Shown one piece after another: positions 44,116 through 53,563 of a stretch of 64,000 bases of DNA; the stretch's first letter is position 1; every line of letters starts with the position of its first letter. A program made the translations under genes and the position numbers. The notes under the pieces are model-generated. The model was not told the DNA's origin. It worked only from the letters and a program-made list of their open reading frames with translations, and searched no databases. This DNA is from Exiguobacterium sp. FSL W8-0210 (GTDB taxonomy: Bacteria; Bacillota; Bacilli; Exiguobacteriales; Exiguobacteriaceae), in the NCBI RefSeq assembly GCF_038006045.1, contig NZ_JBBOUK010000001.1:785001-849000 (forward strand), read 5' to 3'.

Positions 44116-44843
44116 TGGCATACGAACAGTTCGCCTACATCTATGATGAATTGATGCAAGACGTCCCGTACGATCAATGGGTCGACTGGGTCAAAGCATA
44201 TGTTCCGACTGGAAGTACGATTGCTGATATCGGATGTGGAACGGGTACGGCGACGCTTGCATTAGCGGCACACTATGAAATGCTCGGGATCGATTTATCG
44301 GAAGAGATGCTAGAAGTCGCGCAAGAGAAGGCGATGGAAGAGGGATTAAGCATTCAATTCTGGGCGCAAGACATGCGCGAAATCGAATTGCCGACACCTG
44401 TCGATGCTGTGACAATACTATGCGACTCCTTGAACTATCTCCGGACGGAAGAGGATGTCAAACAGACGTTTACACATGTAGCAGCAATCCTCAAAGAGGG
44501 TGGACGTCTCTTATTCGATACACATTCTCCTTACAAGATGGAAACGTTGTTCAATGGAAAGACATACGCGACACATGCCGAGCAAAGTTCGTATATCTGG
44601 TTCGCGGATCCTGGTGAAACACCGCTTTCTGTCGTCCATGAACTGACTTTCTTCATCGAGGAAGAGGACGGTCGCTATGAGCGTGTCGATGAAACGCATC
44701 ATCAGCGGACATATCCTCCGGCACAATACGTGACGTGGTTACGCGAAGCGGGATTCCGTGTCCTTGCCGTCACAGGCGATTTTGGACCGGATGCTCCTTC
44801 TGAGACAGCCGAGCGGATTTTCTTCGTTGCTGAAAAAATGTAA
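44115..44843 (+). CDS. yqeM: YqeM class I SAM-dependent methyltransferase
   Basis: A 242-residue methyltransferase with motif I ADIGCGTGTATL, acidic LGIDLSEEML and the VTILCDSLNYL segment. The substrate is unknown. It is the last gene of the yqe operon and is followed by a terminator. In B. subtilis comER lies beyond it; it is missing here. Confidence 0.87.
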   Translation: MAYEQFAYIYDELMQDVPYDQWVDWVKAYVPTGSTIADIGCGTGTATLALAAHYEMLGIDLSEEMLEVAQEKAMEEGLSIQFWAQDMREIELPTPVDAVTILCDSLNYLRTEEDVKQTFTHVAAILKEGGRLLFDTHSPYKMETLFNGKTYATHAEQSSYIWFADPGETPLSVVHELTFFIEEEDGRYERVDETHHQRTYPPAQYVTWLREAGFRVLAVTGDFGPDAPSETAERIFFVAEKM

Positions 44844-44854
44844 AAGTGATCTCA

Positions 44855-44906
44855 TCCGTCTTCTTTAAGCGATACACGTTCGTGTTGCTTAAAGGAGACG
44901 GATTTT
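44855..44906 (+). terminator. Terminator of the yqeG-yqeM operon
   Basis: A long stem (CATCCGTC, CTTTAAGC and ACACG pairing with CGTGT, GCTTAAAG and GACGGAT, with small mismatches) is followed by six T. Confidence 0.85.
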
Positions 44907-45071
44907 TTGTTCGTCAAACAGATGATAATTCAAAGTAACAGTATGGATGTTATGACCTTCATCCGACCTAACACATAGTATCGTGTTGTAAAAGAGTGGT
45001 TAGTACGTATTCCTTCGTTTCCTGAAGTCCGTAGCGACCTGTTAGAGTCGTGGGAAAAGGAGGGATTCGTC

Positions 45072-45680
45072 TTGACCGTTCCACGTTTGCAACAAATCGC
45101 AGGTCTCGTCGTCGTCCTGCTACTCATCGTTTTATTGTTCGTACCATTACCCTCTTGTTCGAATGAAGCGATGGTCGATCAACCGTCCTTAACGGATAAA
45201 CAACAAGAGGCAAAAGCAGAGCCAGCAGAAAAGGAGACCTCGATTCGTGACAAACTCATCATGGTCGATGTGAAAGGGGCGGTAGAAGCACCTGGACCCT
45301 ATCAATTCCACCTCGGTGATCGAGTGAAGGATGCAATCGAAAAAGCAAAGACGACTGCGAAAGCGGACATTCGACAAATGAATCTTGCGGCACGTCTCAT
45401 TGATGGACAGGAAGTCATCGTGCCGGTAAAAAAGACGAAAGATCAGCCGAAATCAACGAAACGCTCAAAAGCAGAGATACCAAAAGGATTGATTGATCTC
45501 AATGCGGCAACAGCGGAACAGTTGATGGAGGTTCCGGGAATCGGTCCTGCCAAAGCAGAAGCGATCTTGACCTATCGGGAGGAGAAGGGAGGATTTTCGA
45601 CGTATGAATCACTCGGAGATGTGAAGGGTTTTGGGGAAAAGACGTTAGAGTCGCTTAAATCCTACCTGATCGTCTACTGA
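45072..45680 (+). CDS. comEA: Competence DNA receptor ComEA
   Basis: A 202-residue membrane-anchored DNA-binding protein for transformation. One membrane segment (about 9-28), a linker, an SLBB-like domain (IMVDVKGAVEAPGPYQF), then two helix-hairpin-helix motifs (LIDLNAATAEQLMEVPGIG). The TTG start has AAGGAGG 7 bases upstream. Its stop overlaps the comEC start, with no comEB between. Confidence 0.92.
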   Translation: MTVPRLQQIAGLVVVLLLIVLLFVPLPSCSNEAMVDQPSLTDKQQEAKAEPAEKETSIRDKLIMVDVKGAVEAPGPYQFHLGDRVKDAIEKAKTTAKADIRQMNLAARLIDGQEVIVPVKKTKDQPKSTKRSKAEIPKGLIDLNAATAEQLMEVPGIGPAKAEAILTYREEKGGFSTYESLGDVKGFGEKTLESLKSYLIVY

Positions 45681-47842
45681 TGCCGCTATATGCCCTGTTT
45701 GTGCTCTTACTCGTTGTTGCCATTAAAGAATCAATCTGGTGGTTAGTAACGTTGATGTTGTTTGCTGTCATGAAATCATGGTCTTTTTCAATTGGTCGTC
45801 TCTTCTGTTTGCTCATTCTGAGTTGCCTTTTCATCGGAATGGGTCATCTGTCACCTGAACCGCATGACGTCTCGTCTGTTGACATTTTATCAGGTAAGCG
45901 TAATGGGGATCGAATTCGCTATGAGGCAGAGAGCAACGATCAATCGGTTCTGTTGACGGCGACGATTGCAGAAGAAAAGACAGGATACGAACGAATCGGG
46001 TACTCCTGTCGTGTCAATACGGAGCCGCTCGACGTCCGGCAACAATCGAATGCGGGAGGTTTTGACGAACAGCAATTCATGCATACACATCGTTACGCTG
46101 GAAAGTGGGAAGTCCGTTCATTTGATTCCTGTCATCCGACACCTGGGTATGCGGCAGAAGGAAGACGGGTACGTGAAGCATGGTTGAAACGGATTGAAGA
46201 ATTGCTACCAGAAAAGCAAGCCTTCTACGTCGAAGCGCTCGTATTTGGTGAGGATCGACTAATGGATCAAGTGACGCTCGAACGGTTTAAGAAATTCGGC
46301 TTATTACATGCAATCGTCATCTCAGGATCACATATCGCTTTTTTAGTGTTTAGTCTGTTGTATGTCTTACGAAAAATCAGAATGACCAAAGAAAAACGAC
46401 TTGATATCGTTCTTGTCTTACTGCCGATTTACGGATGGTTGACGGAGTGGAGTCCACCAGTCACACGAGCTGTTCTTGTCGCGATCATTCTGTTGCTCGG
46501 TCGTCGTTTCCATAAACCGTTAGATCCGGTGGAGGTCATTGCGGGGGTCGCCGCTTTTCAATTGGCGATTCAACCAACTGTCATTTACGATATCGGATTC
46601 CAATTGACGGTCGGACTGACGCTGTTTCTTGTGCTGTCGAGACGACTCATGGGTTCGGTTCGTCGTCCTTGGAACTGGCTGCTCATCAGTGCTTGGGCAC
46701 AGTTTGGAACCCTCCTCTTTTTGCAAGGTATTGAACAGACGACTGTTTCCATTTGGTCGCCATTGTTGAACCTATTGATTGGTAGCTGGATTGAATGGGT
46801 GATTCTTCCGGGATCATTCATTCTTGCGACCCTTCCGTTCTTACCGATTCGTTCAACGTTTCAGATCGCGCATCAGTATGCGATTCAATGGATGGATCAA
46901 GCGTTACGACTGGCGGAGGATCTACCGTTGGCGATGGTTGCCGTTCCAGCATTTTCTCCTATCGTCTTGACGATCGTCGTTGTCGGAACGGGGATTGCTT
47001 GGTTCATTGCTGAGCGGAGATGGTGGGGGCATGCTCTCCCATTGATCCTTTTACTTGCGGCATGGGGCTACACGGAGTGGCGCGCACCCGAACAAATCAC
47101 GTTTTTAGATGTCGGGCAAGGCGATAGTATCGTGCTTGAGAAAGCAGGAGAGACATTCGTCGTGGATACGGGTGGCGTTTATCAACAAACGACGCATCCA
47201 CTGCTTCGTCCGTTTGATCCAGGTAGTCATATCGTCGCGCCCTTTTTATTCACACGAGGAGAAGCAGAAATCGACGGTCTCATCGTGACACATGCTGATC
47301 ACGATCACGTCGGTGGACTTCTAGGTGTACTGCGTCAAGTTCGCGTGAAAACCATTTATTTAGGTGCGTATGACAACACGGATGAGAAGCGAAACGATTT
47401 GATTCGTTCCATCGAAGCAACTGGGACGCGTGTTGAGTTCGTTCAAAAGGGACAAACGATTCGTCCTTGGTTGCAGGTTCTTGCACCGACTGGACGAGAG
47501 GAAGAAGAGAACGATCGGTCTATCATATTACTTGCACAGATCGCCAAGCAACGTGTTTTGTTGACGGGCGACGCTGGTTTAGCAATCGAGGACGAGTTAA
47601 CGATTGATCCGATCGATATTCTAAAAGCAGGTCATCATGGGTCGTACACGTCGACCGGTGAAGAACTCTTGCGGAAGACGAATCCGAAAATTGTCATCTT
47701 GTCAGTCGGACGGAAAAATCGATACGGGCATCCGCATCCGGACGTCCTCGAACGAATCGGAACAGATCGAATCGTCTTTCGAACGGATGAGGACGGGAGT
47801 GTAACTTGTTCTTCAGCGGGCTGTGAACCTATGATAAAATAA
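45680..47842 (+). CDS. comEC: DNA uptake channel ComEC
   Basis: A 720-residue membrane protein. Several N-terminal segments flank an OB-like extracytoplasmic domain (about 50-160), then the competence channel domain (HAIVISGSHIAFL, PPVTRAVLVAI) and a C-terminal metallo-beta-lactamase-like domain (FLDVGQGDSIVLE, THADHDHVGGLLG, AGHHGSYTST) thought to degrade the non-transported strand. All expected parts are intact. ATG overlaps the comEA stop. Confidence 0.93.
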   Translation: MPLYALFVLLLVVAIKESIWWLVTLMLFAVMKSWSFSIGRLFCLLILSCLFIGMGHLSPEPHDVSSVDILSGKRNGDRIRYEAESNDQSVLLTATIAEEKTGYERIGYSCRVNTEPLDVRQQSNAGGFDEQQFMHTHRYAGKWEVRSFDSCHPTPGYAAEGRRVREAWLKRIEELLPEKQAFYVEALVFGEDRLMDQVTLERFKKFGLLHAIVISGSHIAFLVFSLLYVLRKIRMTKEKRLDIVLVLLPIYGWLTEWSPPVTRAVLVAIILLLGRRFHKPLDPVEVIAGVAAFQLAIQPTVIYDIGFQLTVGLTLFLVLSRRLMGSVRRPWNWLLISAWAQFGTLLFLQGIEQTTVSIWSPLLNLLIGSWIEWVILPGSFILATLPFLPIRSTFQIAHQYAIQWMDQALRLAEDLPLAMVAVPAFSPIVLTIVVVGTGIAWFIAERRWWGHALPLILLLAAWGYTEWRAPEQITFLDVGQGDSIVLEKAGETFVVDTGGVYQQTTHPLLRPFDPGSHIVAPFLFTRGEAEIDGLIVTHADHDHVGGLLGVLRQVRVKTIYLGAYDNTDEKRNDLIRSIEATGTRVEFVQKGQTIRPWLQVLAPTGREEEENDRSIILLAQIAKQRVLLTGDAGLAIEDELTIDPIDILKAGHHGSYTSTGEELLRKTNPKIVILSVGRKNRYGHPHPDVLERIGTDRIVFRTDEDGSVTCSSAGCEPMIK

Positions 47843-47843
47843 A

Positions 47844-47873
47844 AAAACAGCAACCCCCCAAGGTTGCTGTTTT
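47844..47873. terminator. Terminator between comEC and yqzM
   Basis: AAAACAGCAACC (47844-47855) and GGTTGCTGTTTT (47862-47873) form a perfect 12-bp stem usable in both directions. Confidence 0.87.
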
Positions 47874-47878
47874 ACTGA

Positions 47879-48040
47879 TTATAGACTTAAGAACTTAATT
47901 GCGACACCGATGATGAACAAGACTGCGAAGAAGCCGAATGATGCACCAAAACCAACGGCAGAGTCGAGCGCATCGTTGCGTTTTGATTGAATATCGTTCT
48001 CGAACGCGTTTTCACTTGGTGGGCGTACTGAATGTGCCAT
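47879..48040 (-). CDS. yqzM: YqzM-like 53-residue membrane peptide
   Basis: A 53-residue protein: a charged N-terminal part with FENDIQSKRNDALDSAVGFG, then one hydrophobic segment (about 32-50) and a short LSL tail. It starts at an ATG at 48040 with AAGGGGGAA upstream. The sequence and its place between comEC and holA match YqzM of B. subtilis, whose function is unknown. Confidence 0.82.
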   Translation of the reverse strand: MAHSVRPPSENAFENDIQSKRNDALDSAVGFGASFGFFAVLFIIGVAIKFLSL

Positions 48041-48140
48041 GCTGCATTCCCCCTTAATAGATTCCGCTTCTAGTATAGCGGAATAAAAGAGGATTATCTA
48101 TGATGAAGTTAAGAACAAACTGTGAAATGTGGTGGGAATG

Positions 48141-49142
48141 ATGAAAACTCCTTGGCTCGTCAACGGAAAATTAGCGAATTTATACTTATTATATGGAACA
48201 GAACGACACCTGTTAGAAGAATGGGAACGGGAAATCGTGAAAGCGGCTCTTCCGGACGGAGAACGCTTTGATTATATGAAAATCGATTTGAACGACCAAC
48301 CGCTTGATGCAGTACTCGATGAGGCGGAGACAGTACCCTTTTTAAGTGACTATCGCGTCGTCGTTGCAAAACCTGCAACGTTTCTGACAGGGGCAAAAGA
48401 TAAAAAACAACATAACCTCGAACGGTTAGCGGATTATATCCTACAACCGGCGGACTACGCAGTCGTTGTCTTGATTGTCGAAGCAGAAAAGCTCGATGAA
48501 CGAAAAACCGTCGTCAAACGATTGAAGGAGCGCGCGACGGTACTAGAGGCAAAAAAACCGACGACCGAAGAGTTGTTCCGCTTCGTTCTGGATGCTGTCA
48601 ACGACAAAGGATACCGGATGGAACGTCCGGCAATCGAGCGACTCATTTTCTTGACTGCTGAGATGTGGGGAACATTAGCCCATGAACTTGAGAAGTTGAT
48701 GTTGTTTGCAGGGGACCGACCAACAATCGAAATCGAGGATGTCGATTTGCTTGTTCCGCGGACATTAGAGGACAACGTCTTTCAATTAACGGACTACTTG
48801 ATGAAGCGTCAACTCGAACCAGCGATCCGCTTGATTCGCGACCTTGAAAAACAAGGACAGGAAGTGTTGGCTCTCCTTGGACTGATGGCACGCCAATACC
48901 GGATGATGTTGCTGTCGAAACGATTAGCAGAACAAGGATACGGAGAACGACAAATCGCATCAAAAGTCGGAGCTCATCCGTATGCGATCAAATTGGCACT
49001 CCAGTCTGCCAAACGGTTTACGTTTGCGCAGCTCGAGCAAGCACTCATCGCCATCACGACGACAGATGAAGGTATGAAAACAGGACGCGGTGATAAGAAA
49101 ATTTTATTCGATGCGTTGATTGTTCGCTTAGCGACGCTATAA
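48141..49142 (+). CDS. holA: DNA polymerase III delta subunit
   Basis: A 333-residue clamp-loader subunit that opens the beta sliding clamp. Family features are the N-terminal LYLLYGTERHLLEEW, the EAETVPFLSDYRVVVAK segment, and the C-terminal YRMMLLSKRLAEQGY and TDEGMKTGRGD. Start between two adjacent ATGs (48138, 48141); the second has better spacing from GGTGGG. Confidence 0.9.
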   Translation: MKTPWLVNGKLANLYLLYGTERHLLEEWEREIVKAALPDGERFDYMKIDLNDQPLDAVLDEAETVPFLSDYRVVVAKPATFLTGAKDKKQHNLERLADYILQPADYAVVVLIVEAEKLDERKTVVKRLKERATVLEAKKPTTEELFRFVLDAVNDKGYRMERPAIERLIFLTAEMWGTLAHELEKLMLFAGDRPTIEIEDVDLLVPRTLEDNVFQLTDYLMKRQLEPAIRLIRDLEKQGQEVLALLGLMARQYRMMLLSKRLAEQGYGERQIASKVGAHPYAIKLALQSAKRFTFAQLEQALIAITTTDEGMKTGRGDKKILFDALIVRLATL

Positions 49143-49155
49143 GAGGAGGCAAACG

Positions 49156-49599
49156 ATGATGGAAGTCCAGATCATTACAGCAGAAGAGGTCATCCCATTA
49201 CGGCATGATGTGTTACGTCCACATCAACCACGTGAAGCATGTGTTTATCCAGACGATGCCTTGCCATCGACGTTTCATCTCGGCGGGATAAAAGCACAAC
49301 AAATTGTCGCAATCGGTAGTTTCTCGGAACAATCGCATGCACAAGCGCCAGGAGCGACGTATCAGCTTCGTGGCATGGCGTCGAGTGAAGACGTGCGTGG
49401 TGAAGGGTATGGTCGGGCGCTGATCGAAGAAGCCCGTCGTCTATTGAAAGAACGACAAGTGACAGCTTGGTGGTGTAACGCCCGCGTCACGGCACTTCCT
49501 TTTTATGAACGCCTCGGACTGGAACGTGTTGGAGAACCGTTCCTCATTGAAGGGCTCGGTCTTCACTATGTCATGATCGATCGTCTAGACGACAAGTAA
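49156..49599 (+). CDS. GNAT-family N-acetyltransferase
   Basis: A 147-residue acetyltransferase. Acetyl-CoA loop SSEDVRGEGYGRALIEEA and the C-terminal FYERLGLERVGEPF are typical; the acceptor is unknown. ATG with GAGGAGG upstream. It follows holA by 13 bases and may be co-transcribed. Confidence 0.85.
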   Translation: MMEVQIITAEEVIPLRHDVLRPHQPREACVYPDDALPSTFHLGGIKAQQIVAIGSFSEQSHAQAPGATYQLRGMASSEDVRGEGYGRALIEEARRLLKERQVTAWWCNARVTALPFYERLGLERVGEPFLIEGLGLHYVMIDRLDDK

Positions 49600-49605
49600 G
49601 ACAAG

Positions 49606-49655
49606 AAATGGCGGACGAAGGAATCGTTTTACACGAGTCCTTCGTCCGCCATTTT
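49606..49655. terminator. Terminator after the acetyltransferase gene
   Basis: AAATGGCGGACGAAGGA and its exact complement (49638-49654) form a 17-bp stem flanked by T-rich sequence. Confidence 0.85.
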
Positions 49656-49664
49656 AGATCATAT

Positions 49665-49699
49665 AAAAAATCGCCACTGGAGAACCCTCCTAGTGGCGA
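49665..49699 (-). terminator. Terminator of rpsT
   Basis: On - TCGCCACT pairs with AGTGGCGA (with AGG/CCT inside), followed by six T. Confidence 0.82.
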
Positions 49700-49725
49700 C
49701 CCATCACCGTATTCTTCGGAAAGAA

Positions 49726-49986
49726 TTAAAGTGCGTTTACGAGTTTAGCGAGACGTGATTTGTCACGACCAGCTTTGTTGCTGTGGATGAGACCTTTAGC
49801 AGCAGCTTTGTCGATTTTTTTAGAAGCTGTAGCGAAAGCAAGGACCGCTTGGTCTTTGTTACCTTCAGCTGCGAAAGTTTCGACTGCTTTAATCGCTGAA
49901 CGCATTGCCGATTTACGTTGTACGTTAGCGACGCGGCGTTTTTCAGCTGTTTTAACGCGTTTGATTGCTGATTTAATGTTAGCCAT
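49726..49986 (-). CDS. rpsT: 30S ribosomal protein S20
   Basis: An 86-residue, Lys/Ala-rich helical ribosomal protein beginning [18 protein letters not shown]. The start is the ATG at 49986 with GGAGGTGA upstream. It is transcribed alone, opposite to its neighbours, as in B. subtilis. Confidence 0.95.
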   Translation of the reverse strand: MANIKSAIKRVKTAEKRRVANVQRKSAMRSAIKAVETFAAEGNKDQAVLAFATASKKIDKAAAKGLIHSNKAGRDKSRLAKLVNAL

Positions 49987-50064
49987 GGATGATTCACCTC
50001 CAATAAAACTCATTCGAGATTTATATTCGCATATCTGCAGTTATCGTTCAACAGAACAAACACA

Positions 50065-50093
50065 ATTGTAGCAAACGTTTTTCTTAAAAGCAA
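50065..50093 (-). promoter_or_regulatory. Promoter of rpsT
   Basis: On - TTGCTT (50093-50088), 17-base spacer, TACAAT (50070-50065), giving a leader of about 70 bases. Confidence 0.65.
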
Positions 50094-50166
50094 TACGACG
50101 TCTAGGGAATCTTCACATTTTGTTTTTCGGGTAAAACAAAACGAGATAGTACAGTGAAGCGCTTTT

Positions 50167-50175
50167 TGGTATAAT
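50167..50175 (+). promoter_or_regulatory. Extended -10 promoter of lepA
   Basis: TGG-TATAAT with no good -35. The sequence GTGAAGCGCTTT just upstream resembles half a cre. Confidence 0.55.
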
Positions 50176-50218
50176 GAACCGTATGTACGTTTGAAAATAA
50201 GGTAAGGTGACTCTAAAC

Positions 50219-52042
50219 ATGACGAATGAAGACCGTTTAAAGCGGCAGAAGAGTATTCGTAACTTCTCGATCATTGCCCATATCGATCACGGGAAGTCGA
50301 CACTCGCTGACCGAATTTTAGAAAAAACTGGCGCGTTGACATCGCGCGAAATGAAAGATCAGACACTTGATGCCATGGATCTCGAACGTGAGCGTGGCAT
50401 CACGATTAAACTCAACGCTGTTCAATTGAAGTATACAGCAAAAGATGGGGAAGATTACATTCTTCACCTCATTGATACACCTGGACACGTCGACTTCACA
50501 TATGAAGTCTCGCGTTCACTTGCAGCTTGTGAAGGGGCTGTCCTCGTCGTCGATGCGGCGCAAGGAATCGAAGCGCAGACGCTTGCGAACGTTTACTTAG
50601 CACTCGACAACGATCTCGAAATCCTTCCGATCATTAACAAAATCGATTTACCTTCTGCGGATGTCGAACGCGTCCGTCAAGAAATCGAAGATGTCATCGG
50701 ACTTGATGCATCTGAAGCCGTTCCGACTTCTGCGAAAGCAGGGATCGGTATTGAAGAAATTCTCGAACAAATCGTCGAGAAAGTACCAGCGCCGACGGGT
50801 GATCCGTCTGCACCACTCGAAGCATTGATCTTTGACTCCTATTATGACGCTTACCGTGGTGTCGTAGCATCGATTCGAATCGTCAACGGAACAGTTAAAG
50901 TCGGCGATAAGATTCGGATGATGTCGACAGGTAAGGACTTTGAGGTTCTGGAACTTGCCGTTGCGACACCAAAACCATTACGTCAGCAAGAATTGACGGT
51001 CGGTGATGTTGGGACGTTGTCTGCTTCGATCAAAACGGTCGGCGACGTACGTGTCGGGGATACTATTACGCTTGCGAAACAGCCAGCTACTGAAGCACTG
51101 CCAGGATACCGTAAGATGAATCCGATGGTATACTGCGGACTCTATCCAATCGATGCTGCGAAATACAACGATTTACGAGAAGCGCTTGAAAAACTACAAC
51201 TTAGTGACGCGGCGCTTGAGTTCGAACCAGAGACATCACAAGCACTCGGATTCGGATTCCGTTGTGGATTCCTCGGGATGCTCCATATGGAAATCATCCA
51301 GGAGCGGATCGAACGTGAATTCAACATCGATATGATCACGACGGCGCCATCGGTTATCTATCACGTGACGACGACAGCGGGTGAAGTCTTGCACGTCGAT
51401 AACCCATCGAAGATGCCGGATCAGCAAAAAGTCGAATTCATCGAAGAGCCGTTCGTTAAGGCTGCTGTCATGACACCAAATGACTACGTCGGTGCGATCA
51501 TGGAGTTGTGCCAGAAGAAGCGTGGGACATTCGTTGACATGCAATACATCGATACGACACGTGTCAAAATCACGTATGAGTTACCGTTATCTGAGATCGT
51601 CTACGACTTCTTCGATCAGTTGAAATCGAGTACGAAAGGGTATGCGTCACTTGATTATGAATTGATCGGCTATCAACAGTCGCGTCTCGTCAAGATGGAC
51701 ATCCTGCTCAACAACGAGAACGTCGATGCGCTCAGCTTCATCGTTCACCGTGACTTCGCGTACGAACGCGGGAAAGTCATCGTTGATAAGTTGAAAGAAC
51801 TGATTCCGCGGATGCAGTTTGAAGTGCCGATCCAGGCAGCAGTCGGAACGAAGATTGTCGCTCGTTCGACGATCAAAGCATTACGGAAGAACGTTCTCGC
51901 GAAATGTTACGGGGGAGATATCTCTCGGAAACGGAAGCTGCTCGAGAAGCAAAAAGAAGGTAAGAAACGCATGAAGATGGTAGGCTCAGTAGAGGTACCG
52001 CAAGAAGCCTTCATGTCCGTTCTATCCATGGACGAAGATTAA
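50219..52042 (+). CDS. lepA: Elongation factor 4 (back-translocase)
   Basis: A 607-residue translational GTPase. G1 AHIDHGKST, switch [11 protein letters not shown]4 NKIDLP, and the LepA-specific C-terminal domain ([24 protein letters not shown]). The ATG at 50219 is chosen with TAAGGTGA upstream. The spore genes gpr and spoIIP, between rpsT and lepA in B. subtilis, are absent. Confidence 0.95.
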   Translation: MTNEDRLKRQKSIRNFSIIAHIDHGKSTLADRILEKTGALTSREMKDQTLDAMDLERERGITIKLNAVQLKYTAKDGEDYILHLIDTPGHVDFTYEVSRSLAACEGAVLVVDAAQGIEAQTLANVYLALDNDLEILPIINKIDLPSADVERVRQEIEDVIGLDASEAVPTSAKAGIGIEEILEQIVEKVPAPTGDPSAPLEALIFDSYYDAYRGVVASIRIVNGTVKVGDKIRMMSTGKDFEVLELAVATPKPLRQQELTVGDVGTLSASIKTVGDVRVGDTITLAKQPATEALPGYRKMNPMVYCGLYPIDAAKYNDLREALEKLQLSDAALEFEPETSQALGFGFRCGFLGMLHMEIIQERIEREFNIDMITTAPSVIYHVTTTAGEVLHVDNPSKMPDQQKVEFIEEPFVKAAVMTPNDYVGAIMELCQKKRGTFVDMQYIDTTRVKITYELPLSEIVYDFFDQLKSSTKGYASLDYELIGYQQSRLVKMDILLNNENVDALSFIVHRDFAYERGKVIVDKLKELIPRMQFEVPIQAAVGTKIVARSTIKALRKNVLAKCYGGDISRKRKLLEKQKEGKKRMKMVGSVEVPQEAFMSVLSMDED

Positions 52043-52046
52043 ACAG

Positions 52047-52072
52047 GTGGGGGGCGCTTGCGTCCCCTTTTT
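52047..52072 (+). terminator. Terminator of lepA
   Basis: GGGGCGC pairs with GCG(T)CCCC over about 7 bp, followed by five T. It lies between lepA and hemW and may be partial. Confidence 0.7.
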
Positions 52073-52100
52073 GGTTTTTATAGAGAAAGGATGAGGCGAA

Positions 52101-53246
52101 ATGGGAATACGCGCCGCATATGTCCACATCCCTTTTTGTGAACATATTTGTTATTACTGTGATTTCAATAAAGTCTTTTTAAAGAATCAGCCCGTCGATG
52201 AATACCTCGATGCGCTCGAACGCGAAATCGAACTGACGTTGAAACAATACCCGACGGATCATCTCGAGACGATCTTCATCGGTGGCGGGACACCAACCGC
52301 TTTGAATGAACCACAGATGCAACGGTTGATGGAAATCATCCAGAAGCACTTGTTGCCACTGACAGGCGATGATTTAGAGTACACGGTCGAGTCGAACCCG
52401 GACGGTGTATCGGAAGAGAAACTCGATATCATGAAAGCGGGCGGTGTCAACCGCGTCAGTTTTGGTGTCCAATCATTTGATGACGGGTTGCTCGAACGCA
52501 TCGGTCGGACGCACCGGGAAGCGAAAGTCGCGCAGACGCTCGACGCAGCAGCAAAACGGTTTGATAACATCTCCGTCGACTTGATGTTCGGGTTACCGAA
52601 TCAGACGCTCGATCAGGTCCGCTACGATGTCACGCGGGCACTTCAATTGCCGATCACGCATATCTCTTCTTATTCATTGATTTTAGAACCGCATACGGTC
52701 TTTGCGATTCAAGAGCGAAAAGGAAAGTTACCTTTACCAACGCAAGATCTCGAGGCTGAGATGTATCAAGTGATGATTGATACGATCGAAGCAGGTGGAT
52801 ATGCGCAGTATGAGATCTCGAATTTCGCACAAACAGGAAAAGAGAGTCGCCATAATCGCGTCTACTGGGAAAACGATGAGTACTACGGATTCGGTGCAGG
52901 ATCACACAGCTACATCAATCAGACGCGTCGTGCGAACATCGCACCAATTCCGCACTATATCAAGGCGGAAGGGTTACCGGTTCGAAAAGAGACGCCGTTG
53001 ACGAACGTAGAGCGGATGGAAGAAGAGATGTTCCTCGGACTTCGAATGAAGGATGGCGTATCACTCGAACGTTTCCGGACAAAATATGGAGTAGCGTTTG
53101 AAGATGTGTTTGGTGATGTCATGAAACGTTTATTGCCAAACGGTCTCGTCGAACAGACGGAGACACATATCCGTTTAACGCCAGCGGGTATTCCGTTAGC
53201 GAACGAAGTCTTTGCAGAGTTCATCGGTGAAGCGCAGGTTCAATGA
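52101..53246 (+). CDS. hemW: HemW, radical SAM heme chaperone
   Basis: A 381-residue radical SAM protein resembling coproporphyrinogen III oxidases but of the HemW type, which handles heme. The cluster motif is CEHICYYC (CxxxCxxC), lacking the extra N-terminal features of HemN. FIGGGTPTAL and the VESNPDG segment are typical. Confidence 0.9.
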   Translation: MGIRAAYVHIPFCEHICYYCDFNKVFLKNQPVDEYLDALEREIELTLKQYPTDHLETIFIGGGTPTALNEPQMQRLMEIIQKHLLPLTGDDLEYTVESNPDGVSEEKLDIMKAGGVNRVSFGVQSFDDGLLERIGRTHREAKVAQTLDAAAKRFDNISVDLMFGLPNQTLDQVRYDVTRALQLPITHISSYSLILEPHTVFAIQERKGKLPLPTQDLEAEMYQVMIDTIEAGGYAQYEISNFAQTGKESRHNRVYWENDEYYGFGAGSHSYINQTRRANIAPIPHYIKAEGLPVRKETPLTNVERMEEEMFLGLRMKDGVSLERFRTKYGVAFEDVFGDVMKRLLPNGLVEQTETHIRLTPAGIPLANEVFAEFIGEAQVQ

Positions 53247-53260
53247 GTCTTGAATAAATG

Positions 53261-53306
53261 AAAGGAAGCGGTGTTCCCTTAAAAAAAGAGGAATACCGCT
53301 TCTTTT
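53261..53306 (+). terminator. Terminator of hemW
   Basis: AAAGGAAGCGGTGTTCC pairs with GGAATACCGCTTCTTTT with one mismatch, followed by T-rich sequence. It abuts the stop of the convergent small gene. Confidence 0.8.
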
Positions 53307-53410
53307 CATTTTTTGGATTTCCTTAAAAAATACGCAGTCGTTCCGATGACCGCGATGAACAGCCAGACAAAGACTCCCGCCATTGCCAATAATTCAATCA
53401 TCCGATTCAT
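53306..53410 (-). CDS. Hypothetical 34-residue membrane peptide
   Basis: The frame encodes a 34-residue peptide with one hydrophobic segment (about 10-28, AGVFVWLFIAVIGTTAYF) and a basic tail RKSKK, so an N-out/C-in membrane peptide. An AAAGGA sequence precedes the ATG at 53410; the ATG at 53401 is an alternative. A strong promoter lies just upstream and the hemW terminator just downstream. No family is recognised. Confidence 0.5.
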   Translation of the reverse strand: MNRMIELLAMAGVFVWLFIAVIGTTAYFLRKSKK

Positions 53411-53429
53411 CCTTTCCATTCTTTGTTTC

Positions 53430-53458
53430 ACTGTATCGCAGAATGGGAAACTGTTCAA
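53430..53458 (-). promoter_or_regulatory. Promoter of the small membrane peptide gene
   Basis: On - TTGAAC (53458-53453), exactly 17 bases, TACAGT (53435-53430). The start would fall a few bases later, leaving a leader of about 15 bases. Confidence 0.65.
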
Positions 53459-53475
53459 AGGGACACGTAATTCAG

Positions 53476-53504
53476 TTGACATCGGGCGGACAATTCCTTA
53501 TAGT
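53476..53504 (+). promoter_or_regulatory. Sigma-A promoter of the hrcA operon
   Basis: Perfect TTGACA (53476-53481), 17-base spacer, TATAGT (53499-53504), directly followed by the CIRCE operator. Confidence 0.9.
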
Positions 53505-53515
53505 AAAAGATGTAA

Positions 53516-53542
53516 TTAGCACTCGTTAAAAGTGAGTGCTAA
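53516..53542. promoter_or_regulatory. CIRCE operator for HrcA
   Basis: TTAGCACTC, nine bases, GAGTGCTAA: an exact CIRCE element, at the transcription start of hrcA. It makes the heat-shock operon self-repressed. Confidence 0.97.
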
Positions 53543-53563
53543 CAAAATAAGGTGGTGAAGAAG

